Positions 1 through 6,778 of a stretch of 10,548 bases of DNA are shown one piece after another. How positions within the stretch are numbered: position 1 is the first letter of the stretch; every line of letters begins with the position of its first letter. The notes below the pieces were generated by a model, which ran no database searches, was not told where the DNA came from, and was given only the letters and a program-made list of their open reading frames with translations. The stretch lies in the NCBI GenBank assembly GCA_934667815.1, contig CAKUMO010000047.1, forward strand, positions 1 to 10,548, written 5' to 3'. This stretch comes from an uncultured Oscillospiraceae bacterium (GTDB lineage: Bacteria > Bacillota > Clostridia > Oscillospirales > Oscillospiraceae). Made by a program: the position numbers and the translations under genes.

Positions 1-2142
1 GTTTTTTCCCTTGTCAAGACCATCTTCTACAAGCTCAAGCATTCCAAGAAGATCCTGCTTGCCATGGCCTCGCTGGCAGGCCTTGCAAGCCTCGTCTACG
101 GTCTGTGCTTCCAGTCCATGCCGACGCTCCGCAGAACGGCATTTTTCGTGCTGTGCGGCGTTGTTTTGCAGATCCCGCTGGTTTACAGCCTCGTCAAGAC
201 CCGTCTTGGGCTGGACAAAAAGCTCGCCGCGCAGACCGGCAACAAGAAAATTTTCCTCACCGGCGCGCTGCTGCTGGCGGTGCTCATCGGCCTTCTGATT
301 CCCTCGGCCGTCATCCGCTCCTCGCCGCAGGAGTTCGTTGACCTGACGCTTTACAGAAACCCCGTCTTGTATCTTGTCAGCTCCTTCTGCCTCGCTTTTG
401 GTGCGTTCGTGGTGTGGCTGGGCGTGTTCTACTGGCTGGCCAAGCCCTCGGCCCGCGCGATCTTCGACAAGGCCGTGTGGCTCCTTTGCGGCGTGTGCAT
501 CGTCAACTATATGTTCTTCGGCAAGGACCTCGGGACACTCTCCTCCGGACTTGCCTACGAAAGCGGTGCGCTGCTGCTCTCCGCACAGGAACAGCTTGTC
601 AATCTGGCAGTGCTTTTGACCGTATGCGCGGTGCTGCTGGTGCTTTTCCGTTTCTTCAAAAAATATACTGCGCAGGCGCTGGCCATTGTACTGGTTGCTC
701 TTGTCGGTATGTCCGTTTTCAACACGGTCAAAATTGAACGCGAGGTCCGCGAATTTCGTTCCCAGCCCATCGACCTTGCGGATACGCACCAGCTCTTTTC
801 CCTGAGCAAGGAGGGCAAAAACGTCATCGTCTTTATGCTCGACCGCGGCATCAACGAGTTCATCCCCTATATTTTTAATGAAAAACCCGAGCTGAAGGAA
901 AAATTCGCCGGCTTCACCTATTACCCCGACACACTTTCCTTCGGCGGCTCAACGAACTTCGGTTCGCCCGCGCTGTTTGGCGGCTACGAATACACACCCA
1001 TCGAGATGAACCGGCGTAACACCGAGCGTCTTTACAAAAAGCAGAACGAGGCTCTGCGCGTGATGCCGGTGCTCTTTGACCGAAACGGTTACGACGTGAC
1101 CGTCTGCGACCCGGTCTATGCGAACTATGCATGGAATTCCGATACCTCGATCTACAACGCCTATCCGGACATCAATGCCTACGTCACCAAGGGCCGCTTC
1201 TCGGACACCTCAGCCAAGGCGCTGCAAATCAAGGCCAATGACCGCAATTTCTTCTGTTACAGCCTGATGAAGGCGCTGCCGCTGTGCACGCAGAAGGTGC
1301 TCTACGACCGCGGCAATTACCTTGAGCAGGAAAGCTCCGAGGTTGTGCGCAAGGGCTATCTGCGCCAGACGGTTTACAGCAACTATACCGCCACGGGCGT
1401 TTACAGCACCTTCATCGACGCTTACAGTGTTCTTGTCAATCTTCCCGGCATGACGGGCATCTCCGACGGCGCGGAGGACACCTTCCTGATGATGGTCAAC
1501 GACACCGCCCACGAGATCACGCTCTTGCAGGAGCCGGATTACGTCCCACAGTATAGCGTAAATAACCGCGACTATGAGGAGGATCATTCCGACCGCTTCA
1601 CCCTCGACGGCAAAACGCTGCACATGGACACCCTCAAGCAGGTCGAGCACTATCAGGTAAATGTCGCCGCGCTCACGCAGCTTGGCGCGTGGCTGGACTA
1701 TCTGCGTGAGAATGACGTTTATGACAACACCCGCATCATTCTGGCCGCCGACCACGGCAAAGACATTGCCTGCCTCGATGATATGCTGCTTGAGGACGGC
1801 ACCGATCTGGAAAGCTATTGGCCGCTGCTGATGGTCAAGGACTTCGATAGCAAGGAATTCACCGTCTCGGACGAGTTCATGACGAACGGCGACGTGCCGT
1901 CGCTGGCCATGCAGGGTCTGATTGACAACCCGGTCAACCCCTTCACCGGCAAGGCCATCACCTCCGACGCAAAGCAGAACACGCTCTATGTGCTCGAGTC
2001 CGACGTCTGGAGCACCGCGAAGAATAACGGCACCACCTTCCTGCCCGGGCGCTGGTTTGCGGTCAAGGACAGCATGCTCGATCCAGATAATTGGACGCTC
2101 GTGGCCGAGGACGCCGTGTTGCCCGCAGAAAAATCATCATAA
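1..2142 (+). CDS. Membrane-anchored sulfatase/LTA-synthase-like hydrolase or transferase (5' end missing)
   Basis: The reading frame is open from base 1 to the TAA at 2140-2142 (713 codons visible), so the gene begins outside the window; the ATG at 64 lies inside a hydrophobic segment and is not a likely start. The first ~245 visible residues contain about seven hydrophobic stretches separated by short basic loops, the pattern of a polytopic membrane anchor. From about base 745 a soluble domain follows, presumably outside the cell. It carries alkaline-phosphatase-superfamily landmarks: NVIVFMLDRG (metal-ligand-type Asp at 841-843), GGSTNFGSPALFGG (candidate nucleophile Thr at 952-954 or a nearby Ser) and LAADHGKD (Asp-His metal pair at 1750-1755). 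Relatives include lipoteichoic-acid synthases and phosphoglycerol or phosphoethanolamine transferases. The LtaS metal-ligand Glu is an Asp here, so a true LTA synthase role is not claimed. The substrate is unknown. It is probably co-transcribed with the MFS gene downstream. Confidence 0.8.
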   Translation, partial: VFSLVKTIFYKLKHSKKILLAMASLAGLASLVYGLCFQSMPTLRRTAFFVLCGVVLQIPLVYSLVKTRLGLDKKLAAQTGNKKIFLTGALLLAVLIGLLIPSAVIRSSPQEFVDLTLYRNPVLYLVSSFCLAFGAFVVWLGVFYWLAKPSARAIFDKAVWLLCGVCIVNYMFFGKDLGTLSSGLAYESGALLLSAQEQLVNLAVLLTVCAVLLVLFRFFKKYTAQALAIVLVALVGMSVFNTVKIEREVREFRSQPIDLADTHQLFSLSKEGKNVIVFMLDRGINEFIPYIFNEKPELKEKFAGFTYYPDTLSFGGSTNFGSPALFGGYEYTPIEMNRRNTERLYKKQNEALRVMPVLFDRNGYDVTVCDPVYANYAWNSDTSIYNAYPDINAYVTKGRFSDTSAKALQIKANDRNFFCYSLMKALPLCTQKVLYDRGNYLEQESSEVVRKGYLRQTVYSNYTATGVYSTFIDAYSVLVNLPGMTGISDGAEDTFLMMVNDTAHEITLLQEPDYVPQYSVNNRDYEEDHSDRFTLDGKTLHMDTLKQVEHYQVNVAALTQLGAWLDYLRENDVYDNTRIILAADHGKDIACLDDMLLEDGTDLESYWPLLMVKDFDSKEFTVSDEFMTNGDVPSLAMQGLIDNPVNPFTGKAITSDAKQNTLYVLESDVWSTAKNNGTTFLPGRWFAVKDSMLDPDNWTLVAEDAVLPAEKSS

Positions 2143-2164
2143 ACGCAAAAGGACGGAAATTACG

Positions 2165-3418
2165 ATGACCGCACCGAATTACAAACGCACAAAGTTAGCC
2201 TGTTACACGGCCTATTTCACCATGTCCTCCGTATTCAGTCTGCCGCCGCTGCTGTTTGTCACGCTGCACGAGCTGTATGACATTTCCTATACGCTGCTCG
2301 GCACGCTCGTCCTCACAAATTTTTGCACACAGCTCACGATTGACCTTGTGTTTACCTTCTTCTCCAAGCATTTTAACGTTGCGAAGATCGTCCGCATCAT
2401 GCCGATTCTAACCTCCGCCGGGATGTTCTTTTACGCGCTCAGTCCGACCCTGCTGCCCAATCATACCTACCTCGGGCTGCTGATCGGCACGGTCGTTTTC
2501 TCCGTATCCGCCGGGCTTTCCGAGGTGCTGCTCAGCCCGACCATCGCCGCGATTCCCTCCGACGACCCGCAAAAAGCCATGAGCTTTCTGCATTCGCTCT
2601 ACGCATTCGGCGTTGTCGCCGTCGTTGCGGTAAGCACGGTGTTTTTGAAGGTATTCGGGCACGAAAACTGGACGTATCTGATGATGCTTCTTGCACTGCT
2701 TCCGCTGATCGCCTCGGCGATGTTTATGCTCTCGCCCATGCCTGACATGGCTAGCGAAAGCGCTTCTGGCTGGACTGCAACGGCAAAACGTAAAACGCTT
2801 GGATTGGCGCTCTTTGTCGCCTGCATCTTCTTCGGAAGCTGCGCGGAAAACGTGATGTCCAACTGGATCTCCAGCTATACCGAGACTGCGCTGCACATCG
2901 ACAAGGCCGTGGGCGACCTTCTGGGTATGGCAATGTTCGCCGTGCTGCTCGGAGCGGGAAGAATGGCTTATTCCAAGTTTGGAAAGGACATCCGTCCTGT
3001 GCTGCTCGGCGGGATGTTTGGCGCGGCGTGCTGCTATCTGGTCGCAGGGCTGGCCCACAGCGCCTTGGCCGCATTCCTCGCCTGCATCTTTACAGGCCTT
3101 TTCACTGCGATGCTCTGGCCCGGAACGCTCATCATGATGGAGGAAACTCTCCCCGGCGTCGGTGTCGCGGCCTACGCGCTCATGGCCGCAGGCGGGGATC
3201 TCGGTGCGTCCGTCGCGCCGCAGCTCATGGGCGCAGTGATCGACAAGGTCTCCGCAAGTCCCTATGTCGCCGAGCTTGCCGCAGGTCTGCACCTCTCCGC
3301 CGAGCAGGTCGGTCTGAAGGCAGGGATGCTCGTCAGCGCGTTCTTTCCGCTTGCCGGTACGGTACTGATCGTTTTGATGCTGCGGTACTTCAAAAACCAG
3401 CGCACCCGCGCCTGCTAA
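2165..3418 (+). CDS. MFS transporter, FucP/FHS-like sugar permease type
   Basis: This encodes a 417-residue, highly hydrophobic protein with about twelve membrane segments in two halves, separated by a hydrophilic loop around residues 195-210 (SESASGWTATAKRKT). Length and layout fit the major facilitator superfamily. The conserved stretch SFLHSLYAFG in the first half and a second half opening with GSCAENVMSNW resemble the FucP/FHS sugar permease branch, but the substrate cannot be read from sequence. The frame is open upstream to 1922 inside the preceding gene. The ATG at 2165 was chosen because it is followed directly by the hydrophilic start and first membrane segment of an MFS protein and has an AAAAGGA ribosome site at 2147-2153. 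It starts 22 bp after the membrane hydrolase stop, so an operon is likely. It ends just before a strong bidirectional terminator. Confidence 0.85.
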   Translation: MTAPNYKRTKLACYTAYFTMSSVFSLPPLLFVTLHELYDISYTLLGTLVLTNFCTQLTIDLVFTFFSKHFNVAKIVRIMPILTSAGMFFYALSPTLLPNHTYLGLLIGTVVFSVSAGLSEVLLSPTIAAIPSDDPQKAMSFLHSLYAFGVVAVVAVSTVFLKVFGHENWTYLMMLLALLPLIASAMFMLSPMPDMASESASGWTATAKRKTLGLALFVACIFFGSCAENVMSNWISSYTETALHIDKAVGDLLGMAMFAVLLGAGRMAYSKFGKDIRPVLLGGMFGAACCYLVAGLAHSALAAFLACIFTGLFTAMLWPGTLIMMEETLPGVGVAAYALMAAGGDLGASVAPQLMGAVIDKVSASPYVAELAAGLHLSAEQVGLKAGMLVSAFFPLAGTVLIVLMLRYFKNQRTRAC

Positions 3419-3430
3419 AGTCGTTGCACT

Positions 3431-3472
3431 ATAAAAAGGGATTCACAGCAGCAACTGTGAATCCCTTTTTAT
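3431..3472. terminator. Bidirectional rho-independent terminator
   Basis: This is a perfect 18-bp inverted repeat (arms 3431-3448 and 3455-3472) with a 6-base loop. The arms have a GC-richer centre (GGGATTCACAG) and end in A5 on one side and T5 on the other, so each strand gives a hairpin followed by a U run. It sits between the stop codons of the convergent MFS and GH3 genes (3418 and 3481), which is where a shared terminator is expected. Confidence 0.92.
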
Positions 3473-3480
3473 GTTCTCTC

Positions 3481-5796
3481 TCAATCCAGTCGCAGGAGGA
3501 ATTGCAGCACACGGCGGGCATTCCGAACCAAATCTTCTCTGGTGATAAGTCCCTCCTGCATGGCTCGCTGCAGCCGGCGTAGGCTGCCGTGCGGCATGCG
3601 CACGTTGTTGCCCGCCAGCGCCTCGGCGTAGTGCTCGGCACAGTTCTCCCAGTCCGTGACGACCAGCCCGTCAAAGCCCCATTCCTCGCGCAGAATACCG
3701 GAGATCAGCTCCTTATTTTCCGAGGTGTAGATGCCGTTCAGAAGATTGTAAGCCGTCATCACAGCCCAGACGCCGCTCTCCTTCACCACGATTTCAAAGC
3801 CCTTGAGGTAGATCTCCCGCAGTGCGCGTTCGCTTACGCAGGAATCGCTGGCTCTGCGGTTGGTTTCCTTATTGTTGACGCAGAAATGCTTGACACAGGC
3901 CGAAACGCCCTCGGACTGGATTCCGCGCACCATGGCGGCAGCCAGCTTGCCGGAAACCAGCGGGTCTTCGGAATAATATTCAAAATTCCGGCCGCAGAGC
4001 GGGCTTCTGTGGATGTTGATCGCGGGCGTGAGCCACATGCCGAGGTTATTTTCCCGCACCTCGCGGCTGCCCGCCTTGCCGACCTCGCAGACGATCTCCG
4101 CATCCCATGTGCAGGCCAGAAGCGTCGCCACCGGCCACGCCGTAGTGGTCACGCCGCGATCCTCGCAAATGCGCAGGCCCGCAGGACCATCGGCCGTCAT
4201 GACCGCCGGGATTTTTAAATAATCCAGACCGCCAAGGCCGCGCGTGTCCGCCACGCCGCGGTTCGGAGTGCCGCCGAGCAGCGTAATCAGCTCATCATCC
4301 GTCAGTTGCCTGACAAAAGCATCGAGAGAAACGCTTCCGCCCGCAACGTCTGCAAAGGACAACCGGTCTGCGGGCACCTCGATGCCCGAGCAATCAGGCA
4401 GGATGTGCTCAGCCTCCCACTTGGGCTTTTCCGGCCAATCGGAGCGGTCTGGCGCGAGCGGGTAATCCTGCATGGGCAGCGCTTCATAGCTTCCGTCGGC
4501 GCGTAGTCTCTGCGGCAGCTTCTTCGGCACGCAGCGATTCTTCACTTTACGAGTCACGCAAGGTTCTCTGCAGACATAAGTACAGACGGTTTTCAAACTA
4601 CGGACGCTGTTTCCCAGCAGTACAGGATACTCTCCGGCAGGAAGCACATAGGCCGCGCATTCTTCCTCGTAGCACGCAAGGTCTGCGATCGGCACCGTTA
4701 GCGACAGCTCCTGCGCCTCGCCGGGCGCAAGCAGCGCCGTCTTTTGAAACGCACGCAGCTCCAATTTGGGACGATTCGTTCCGGATGCGGAGGTATAGAG
4801 CTGCACCACTTCCCTGCCCGCAGCACCGCCCGTATTTTTCACCAGCGCGGTGACGCGGATCGTTTCGTCATCGGAATCCGCATTCGTACAGACAATTTCA
4901 AATGTCGTATAGCTCAGGCCGAAACCAAACGGATAAATCACCTTCTCCGCCGCGCCGGGAATGGTCTCAAAATAGCGATAGCCGACAAAAATGTCGTCCG
5001 TATAGCAGACGTATTCCTCCGATTCGTGGAAGTTCGCGGAGGACAGATAGTCGTCGAAGGACGCGGCAAACGTATCCGTCAGCTTGCCGCTCGGGCAGAT
5101 GTCCCCGCAGAGGAGGTCAGCCTCGGCCATCGCTCCCTCCATGCCGCCCTGCCACGCCAGAAGCGCGGCCTGAATCGCGGGATTGGCGGCAAACCACGCG
5201 GTATCGACGACGCCGCCGACGTTCAGGATGACCGCAACCTTGGAAAACGCACCGCAGACCGTCTGCACCAGGCGCTTTTCGCCTGCGGAGAGATAAAAAT
5301 CGCCCTCTGCTGCCGCGCGGTCGCCGCCCTCGCTGGAAAAGCGGCAGATGCTGATGATTGCCGTGTCGGCCTCGCGTGCGGCCTGTGCCAGCAGGTCCTG
5401 CGGAAGCTCCGGCTCGTCCAGCCGTCCCCAAAGTGCGCCTGCGGCAAATTGGGAAGAGACATATTCTCTGTAAAACTCATGCAGTGCGGGTACGCAGGTC
5501 AGCTTGCCCTGCGCTTGTTTTTCCTCTATTGCGTCGCAGAGATTGCGCGTATAGGCGACCGTCACGTCGCCGCTGCCGCCCCCGCCCTTGATATAATCGA
5601 CGCTCGCCTTGCCGAACAGCGCAACACGCGCTCCCCGGTGCAGCGGCAGCAAGCTGTTTTCATTCTTCAAAAGCACCATTCCATCGGCAGCGGCGCGGCG
5701 CGAGAGCGCGATGTGCTCCGGACTTCCGGTCACGCGCCTTCCGTCCTTCCCCAACGGCAGCACGGGAAAATAGTTGAATCTCTGCCATTTACCCAT
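3481..5796 (-). CDS. Glycoside hydrolase family 3 beta-glucosidase, inverted domain order
   Basis: This 771-residue enzyme is predicted to release terminal beta-linked glucose or a related sugar from oligosaccharides by a retaining mechanism. Domains run in the order alpha/beta-sandwich (GH3 C-type, about 30-250), fibronectin-III-like (about 300-402, with AFQKTALLAPGE and LPAGEYPVLLG), then the TIM-barrel GH3 N-type domain (about 480-771). This is the reverse of the common order. Visible active-site elements are SSEGGDR with Glu156 as likely acid/base, TADGPAG with Asp536, GRNFEYYSEDP with Arg603, VKHF with Lys636-His637, and VVTDW with Asp715 as nucleophile; all needed residues are present. 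There is no signal peptide, so it is probably cytoplasmic and acts on imported sugars. The ATG at 5796 has a GGGAGGAG ribosome site (5803-5810) and its own promoter. The inverted order is known from rumen clostridial enzymes such as Butyrivibrio fibrisolvens BglA. Confidence 0.93.
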   Translation of the reverse strand: MGKWQRFNYFPVLPLGKDGRRVTGSPEHIALSRRAAADGMVLLKNENSLLPLHRGARVALFGKASVDYIKGGGGSGDVTVAYTRNLCDAIEEKQAQGKLTCVPALHEFYREYVSSQFAAGALWGRLDEPELPQDLLAQAAREADTAIISICRFSSEGGDRAAAEGDFYLSAGEKRLVQTVCGAFSKVAVILNVGGVVDTAWFAANPAIQAALLAWQGGMEGAMAEADLLCGDICPSGKLTDTFAASFDDYLSSANFHESEEYVCYTDDIFVGYRYFETIPGAAEKVIYPFGFGLSYTTFEIVCTNADSDDETIRVTALVKNTGGAAGREVVQLYTSASGTNRPKLELRAFQKTALLAPGEAQELSLTVPIADLACYEEECAAYVLPAGEYPVLLGNSVRSLKTVCTYVCREPCVTRKVKNRCVPKKLPQRLRADGSYEALPMQDYPLAPDRSDWPEKPKWEAEHILPDCSGIEVPADRLSFADVAGGSVSLDAFVRQLTDDELITLLGGTPNRGVADTRGLGGLDYLKIPAVMTADGPAGLRICEDRGVTTTAWPVATLLACTWDAEIVCEVGKAGSREVRENNLGMWLTPAINIHRSPLCGRNFEYYSEDPLVSGKLAAAMVRGIQSEGVSACVKHFCVNNKETNRRASDSCVSERALREIYLKGFEIVVKESGVWAVMTAYNLLNGIYTSENKELISGILREEWGFDGLVVTDWENCAEHYAEALAGNNVRMPHGSLRRLQRAMQEGLITREDLVRNARRVLQFLLRLD

Positions 5797-5831
5797 AGTC
5801 GTCTCCTCCCGGAACGCAAAAATCTATGATG

Positions 5832-5861
5832 ATTATATCATCTTCTTTCGCGCATTTCCAA
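5832..5861 (-). promoter_or_regulatory. Sigma-A-type promoter of the GH3 gene
   Basis: Reading the minus strand, a perfect -10 box TATAAT (5837 down to 5832) lies 18 bases after TTGGAA (5861 down to 5856), which matches four of six -35 bases. Transcription would begin near 5825, about 30 bases ahead of the GH3 start codon and its GGGAGGAG site. The surrounding 60 bases are AT-rich compared with the genes. The -35 match is only moderate, consistent with a regulated promoter. Confidence 0.65.
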
Positions 5862-5870
5862 GCGTTTTCC
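5857..5870 (-). promoter_or_regulatory. Possible cre/LacI-family operator over the -35 box
   Basis: The minus-strand sequence GGAAAACGCTTGGA has an AAAACGCTT core with a central CG, like catabolite-responsive (CcpA) and other LacI-family operators (TGAAAACGCTTTCA-like). It deviates at the first base and in the last three positions, so it is an imperfect half-conserved site. It overlaps the -35 hexamer of the GH3 promoter, where a bound repressor would block polymerase. Sugar-controlled expression is inferred; the regulator is not in the window. Confidence 0.4.
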
Positions 5871-5879
5871 ACAATGATC

Positions 5880-6059
5880 TGATACAATATCACTAAATTC
5901 AGGCGCTGCCGCTCACGGAAGGTGCGCAAAAAGAATGCGCCGTAGGGAACTCACCGGGTGGGGCCACATAAAGTTTCACCCGGTCGGACTCTTTCGAGTC
6001 GCCCCTACGACGCACCATTTCCCGATAGCCCGGGAAAACCGCCGAAAAATCAAAAAGGA
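5880..6059. other. Non-coding gap between the GH3 promoter and the 6060-6614 gene
   Basis: Apart from the palindromic element, this stretch shows no gene. Short open frames crossing it on both strands (about 63 codons each) run straight through the palindrome, lack ribosome sites, and read as arginine-rich translations of structured DNA. It separates two minus-strand genes and lies downstream of the 6060-6614 gene, so the hairpins could serve as its transcript end or as RNA-stabilising structure. Confidence 0.6.
5921..6016. repeat. Structured palindromic intergenic element (MITE/REP-like or structured RNA)
   Basis: The ends GGTGCG (5921-5926) and CGCACC (6011-6016) are inverted copies. Inside, 5936-5947 pairs with 6003-6014 at 11 of 12 positions (core CGTAGGG/CCCTACG). 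That stem encloses two further hairpins: ACCGGGTG (5953-5960) with CACCCGGT (5977-5984), and GACTC (5987-5991) with GAGTC (5996-6000) closed by TTTC. The result is a three-way-junction fold readable on either strand. A separate 7-bp hairpin, TTTCCCG/CGGGAAA, lies at 6018-6037. No transposase, ribosome site or credible ORF is present. The composition and TAGGGG...CCCTAC-type ends recall short interspersed palindromes in clostridial genomes, but copy number cannot be judged from one window. Confidence 0.55.
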
Positions 6060-6614
6060 CTACATTGCACCGCGCACGGTTCTGCTGCAAAGTTCTGAGG
6101 CGATCCAGTCCTCGTTAACGCGGTAGATACGCGCAGCGCCGCGGATTTGCGCACACAGTGCGCGGTAGTCCGAAATCCCGTCCCAGTCGACAATTTCTAG
6201 CTCTGCAATTCTGCTGCGCACGATGTGCAGATATGTACTGACAGTGCAATTCGGGTTGTCCTGATATGCGCAGAAGCTCGGGAGGCAGCATGCCGGTTCC
6301 CTGACCCAGCAGGCGTCCGGATCCTGCCCGAGGCCGCGCACACCTTGCGGCAGAGGGGCATTCGTGGGGCAGAGGTCGATGAAAAGCGGCACGCGCTGCG
6401 CGGCCTGCACGAACGGAACATTTCTGGAACGGTACGCAAATTCAAAGCGGTAGCTGCGGTAGCAGTCCCTGAACGTAGCCTGCGCGGCCTGCATCTGCAC
6501 GTCCAGCGTCCGGTTCCACGACAGCTCCAGATCGGTAAACAATCCCCAAATTGTGAAGAATAATTGCCTGACAGATGGTTCGTCCCAATCACTCTCTGAG
6601 GTTATGAATTCCAA
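6060..6614 (-). CDS. Hypothetical protein, 184 residues, TTG start
   Basis: I do not recognise the family. The frame has GC-rich third positions in its body like the neighbouring genes, which supports real coding; the first ~25 codons are more AT-rich. The only start consistent with the upstream in-frame TGA is TTG at 6614, preceded by GAAAGAAAGG at 6625-6634 (10-base spacing). The product is mostly hydrophilic, with no signal peptide or clear membrane span, so it is probably cytoplasmic. It is rich in aromatic residues and has six or seven cysteines, including a CC pair in REPACCLPSFC. An acidic-aromatic start (ESDWDEP), a proline-rich centre (CPTNAPLPQG) and an IVDWDGISDY segment stand out, but no catalytic signature was found. 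It is separated from the transporter block by 59 AT-rich bases with a possible promoter, so it is likely its own unit. Confidence 0.65.
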   Translation of the reverse strand: MEFITSESDWDEPSVRQLFFTIWGLFTDLELSWNRTLDVQMQAAQATFRDCYRSYRFEFAYRSRNVPFVQAAQRVPLFIDLCPTNAPLPQGVRGLGQDPDACWVREPACCLPSFCAYQDNPNCTVSTYLHIVRSRIAELEIVDWDGISDYRALCAQIRGAARIYRVNEDWIASELCSRTVRGAM

Positions 6615-6637
6615 CGTTGATTCGCCTTTCTTTCTTC

Positions 6638-6667
6638 ATTATGTGATCTATGCTTATAAATTTTTAA
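6638..6667 (-). promoter_or_regulatory. Candidate promoter for the 6060-6614 gene
   Basis: On the minus strand TTAAAA (6667 down to 6662, four of six -35 matches) is followed after 18 bases by CATAAT (6643 down to 6638, five of six -10 matches), within the most AT-rich stretch nearby. The predicted start near 6631 leaves a very short leader of about 17 bases before the TTG codon, just including the AAAGG site. AT-rich DNA gives such matches by chance, so support is modest. Confidence 0.35.
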
Positions 6668-6668
6668 G

Positions 6669-6696
6669 TTCCTTCAGCCGTTTGCCGGCGGAGGAA
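6669..6696 (-). terminator. Weak stem-loop at the end of the transporter block
   Basis: TTCCT (6669-6673) pairs with AGGAA (6692-6696), and GCCG (6677-6680) pairs with CGGC (6686-6689) around a 5-base loop, with a small internal bulge. It overlaps the stop codon of the 30-codon ORF. On the minus strand it is followed by CTTAAAAATTTATA, not a clean T run, so it may be a weak terminator or only a transcript-end structure. Confidence 0.3.
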
Positions 6697-6766
6697 GATC
6701 ACTCACACCCTTCACGCAGAAGCACCGCAGAACAATGGCATGATTCGGCAGAATTTTTTTCAGCAT
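6674..6766 (-). CDS. Small ORF, 30-residue peptide with Cys-Phe-Cys motif
   Basis: This short ORF starts at ATG 6766, only 12 bp after the permease stop (6779), with a near-perfect AGGAGGA ribosome site (6771-6777) that lies after that stop and so seems to serve this ORF alone. The peptide begins with a basic-hydrophobic stretch (MLKKILPNHAIVLR), then Cys15-Phe16-Cys17, a short VKGVSD segment, and a proline-rich tail LPPPANG. It is too short for a membrane protein and has no signal-peptidase site. Position and ribosome site suggest co-translation with the ABC transporter. It could be a peptide precursor, a small transporter partner, or the surviving start of a truncated gene. No family was recognised, and no maturation enzyme is visible in the window. 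Confidence 0.5.
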   Translation of the reverse strand: MLKKILPNHAIVLRCFCVKGVSDLPPPANG

Positions 6767-6778
6767 ATTGTCCTCCTA

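Noticed and set aside
1210..1755. 181-codon minus-strand frame inside the membrane hydrolase gene
   Set aside because: Antisense to a well-supported gene, with valine/leucine-rich noise and no ribosome site of note.
1922..2164. Upstream extension of the MFS frame
   Set aside because: It lies inside the preceding gene, encodes a Ser/Thr/Pro/Arg-rich stretch unlike an MFS start, and has no ribosome site; ATG 2165 has one.
2408..3292. 294-codon minus-strand frame opposite the MFS gene
   Set aside because: Its His/Arg/Glu-rich translation is the typical complement of a hydrophobic membrane-protein gene.
3433..3470. Possible CRISPR-like or attachment-site repeat in the convergent gap
   Set aside because: A single inverted pair with A/T-run ends and no spacers or second direct copy; explained fully as a terminator.
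4744..5829. Long open frame (361 codons) on the + strand opposite the GH3 gene
   Set aside because: It mirrors the third-position bias of the GH3 gene, which has full active-site motifs. The product is Arg/Ala/Gly-rich low-information sequence and runs through the GH3 start and promoter.
5899..6126. Two 63-codon frames crossing the palindromic element, one on each strand
   Set aside because: No ribosome sites; both are readings through inverted repeats, and the + strand one runs into the 3' end of the 6060-6614 gene.
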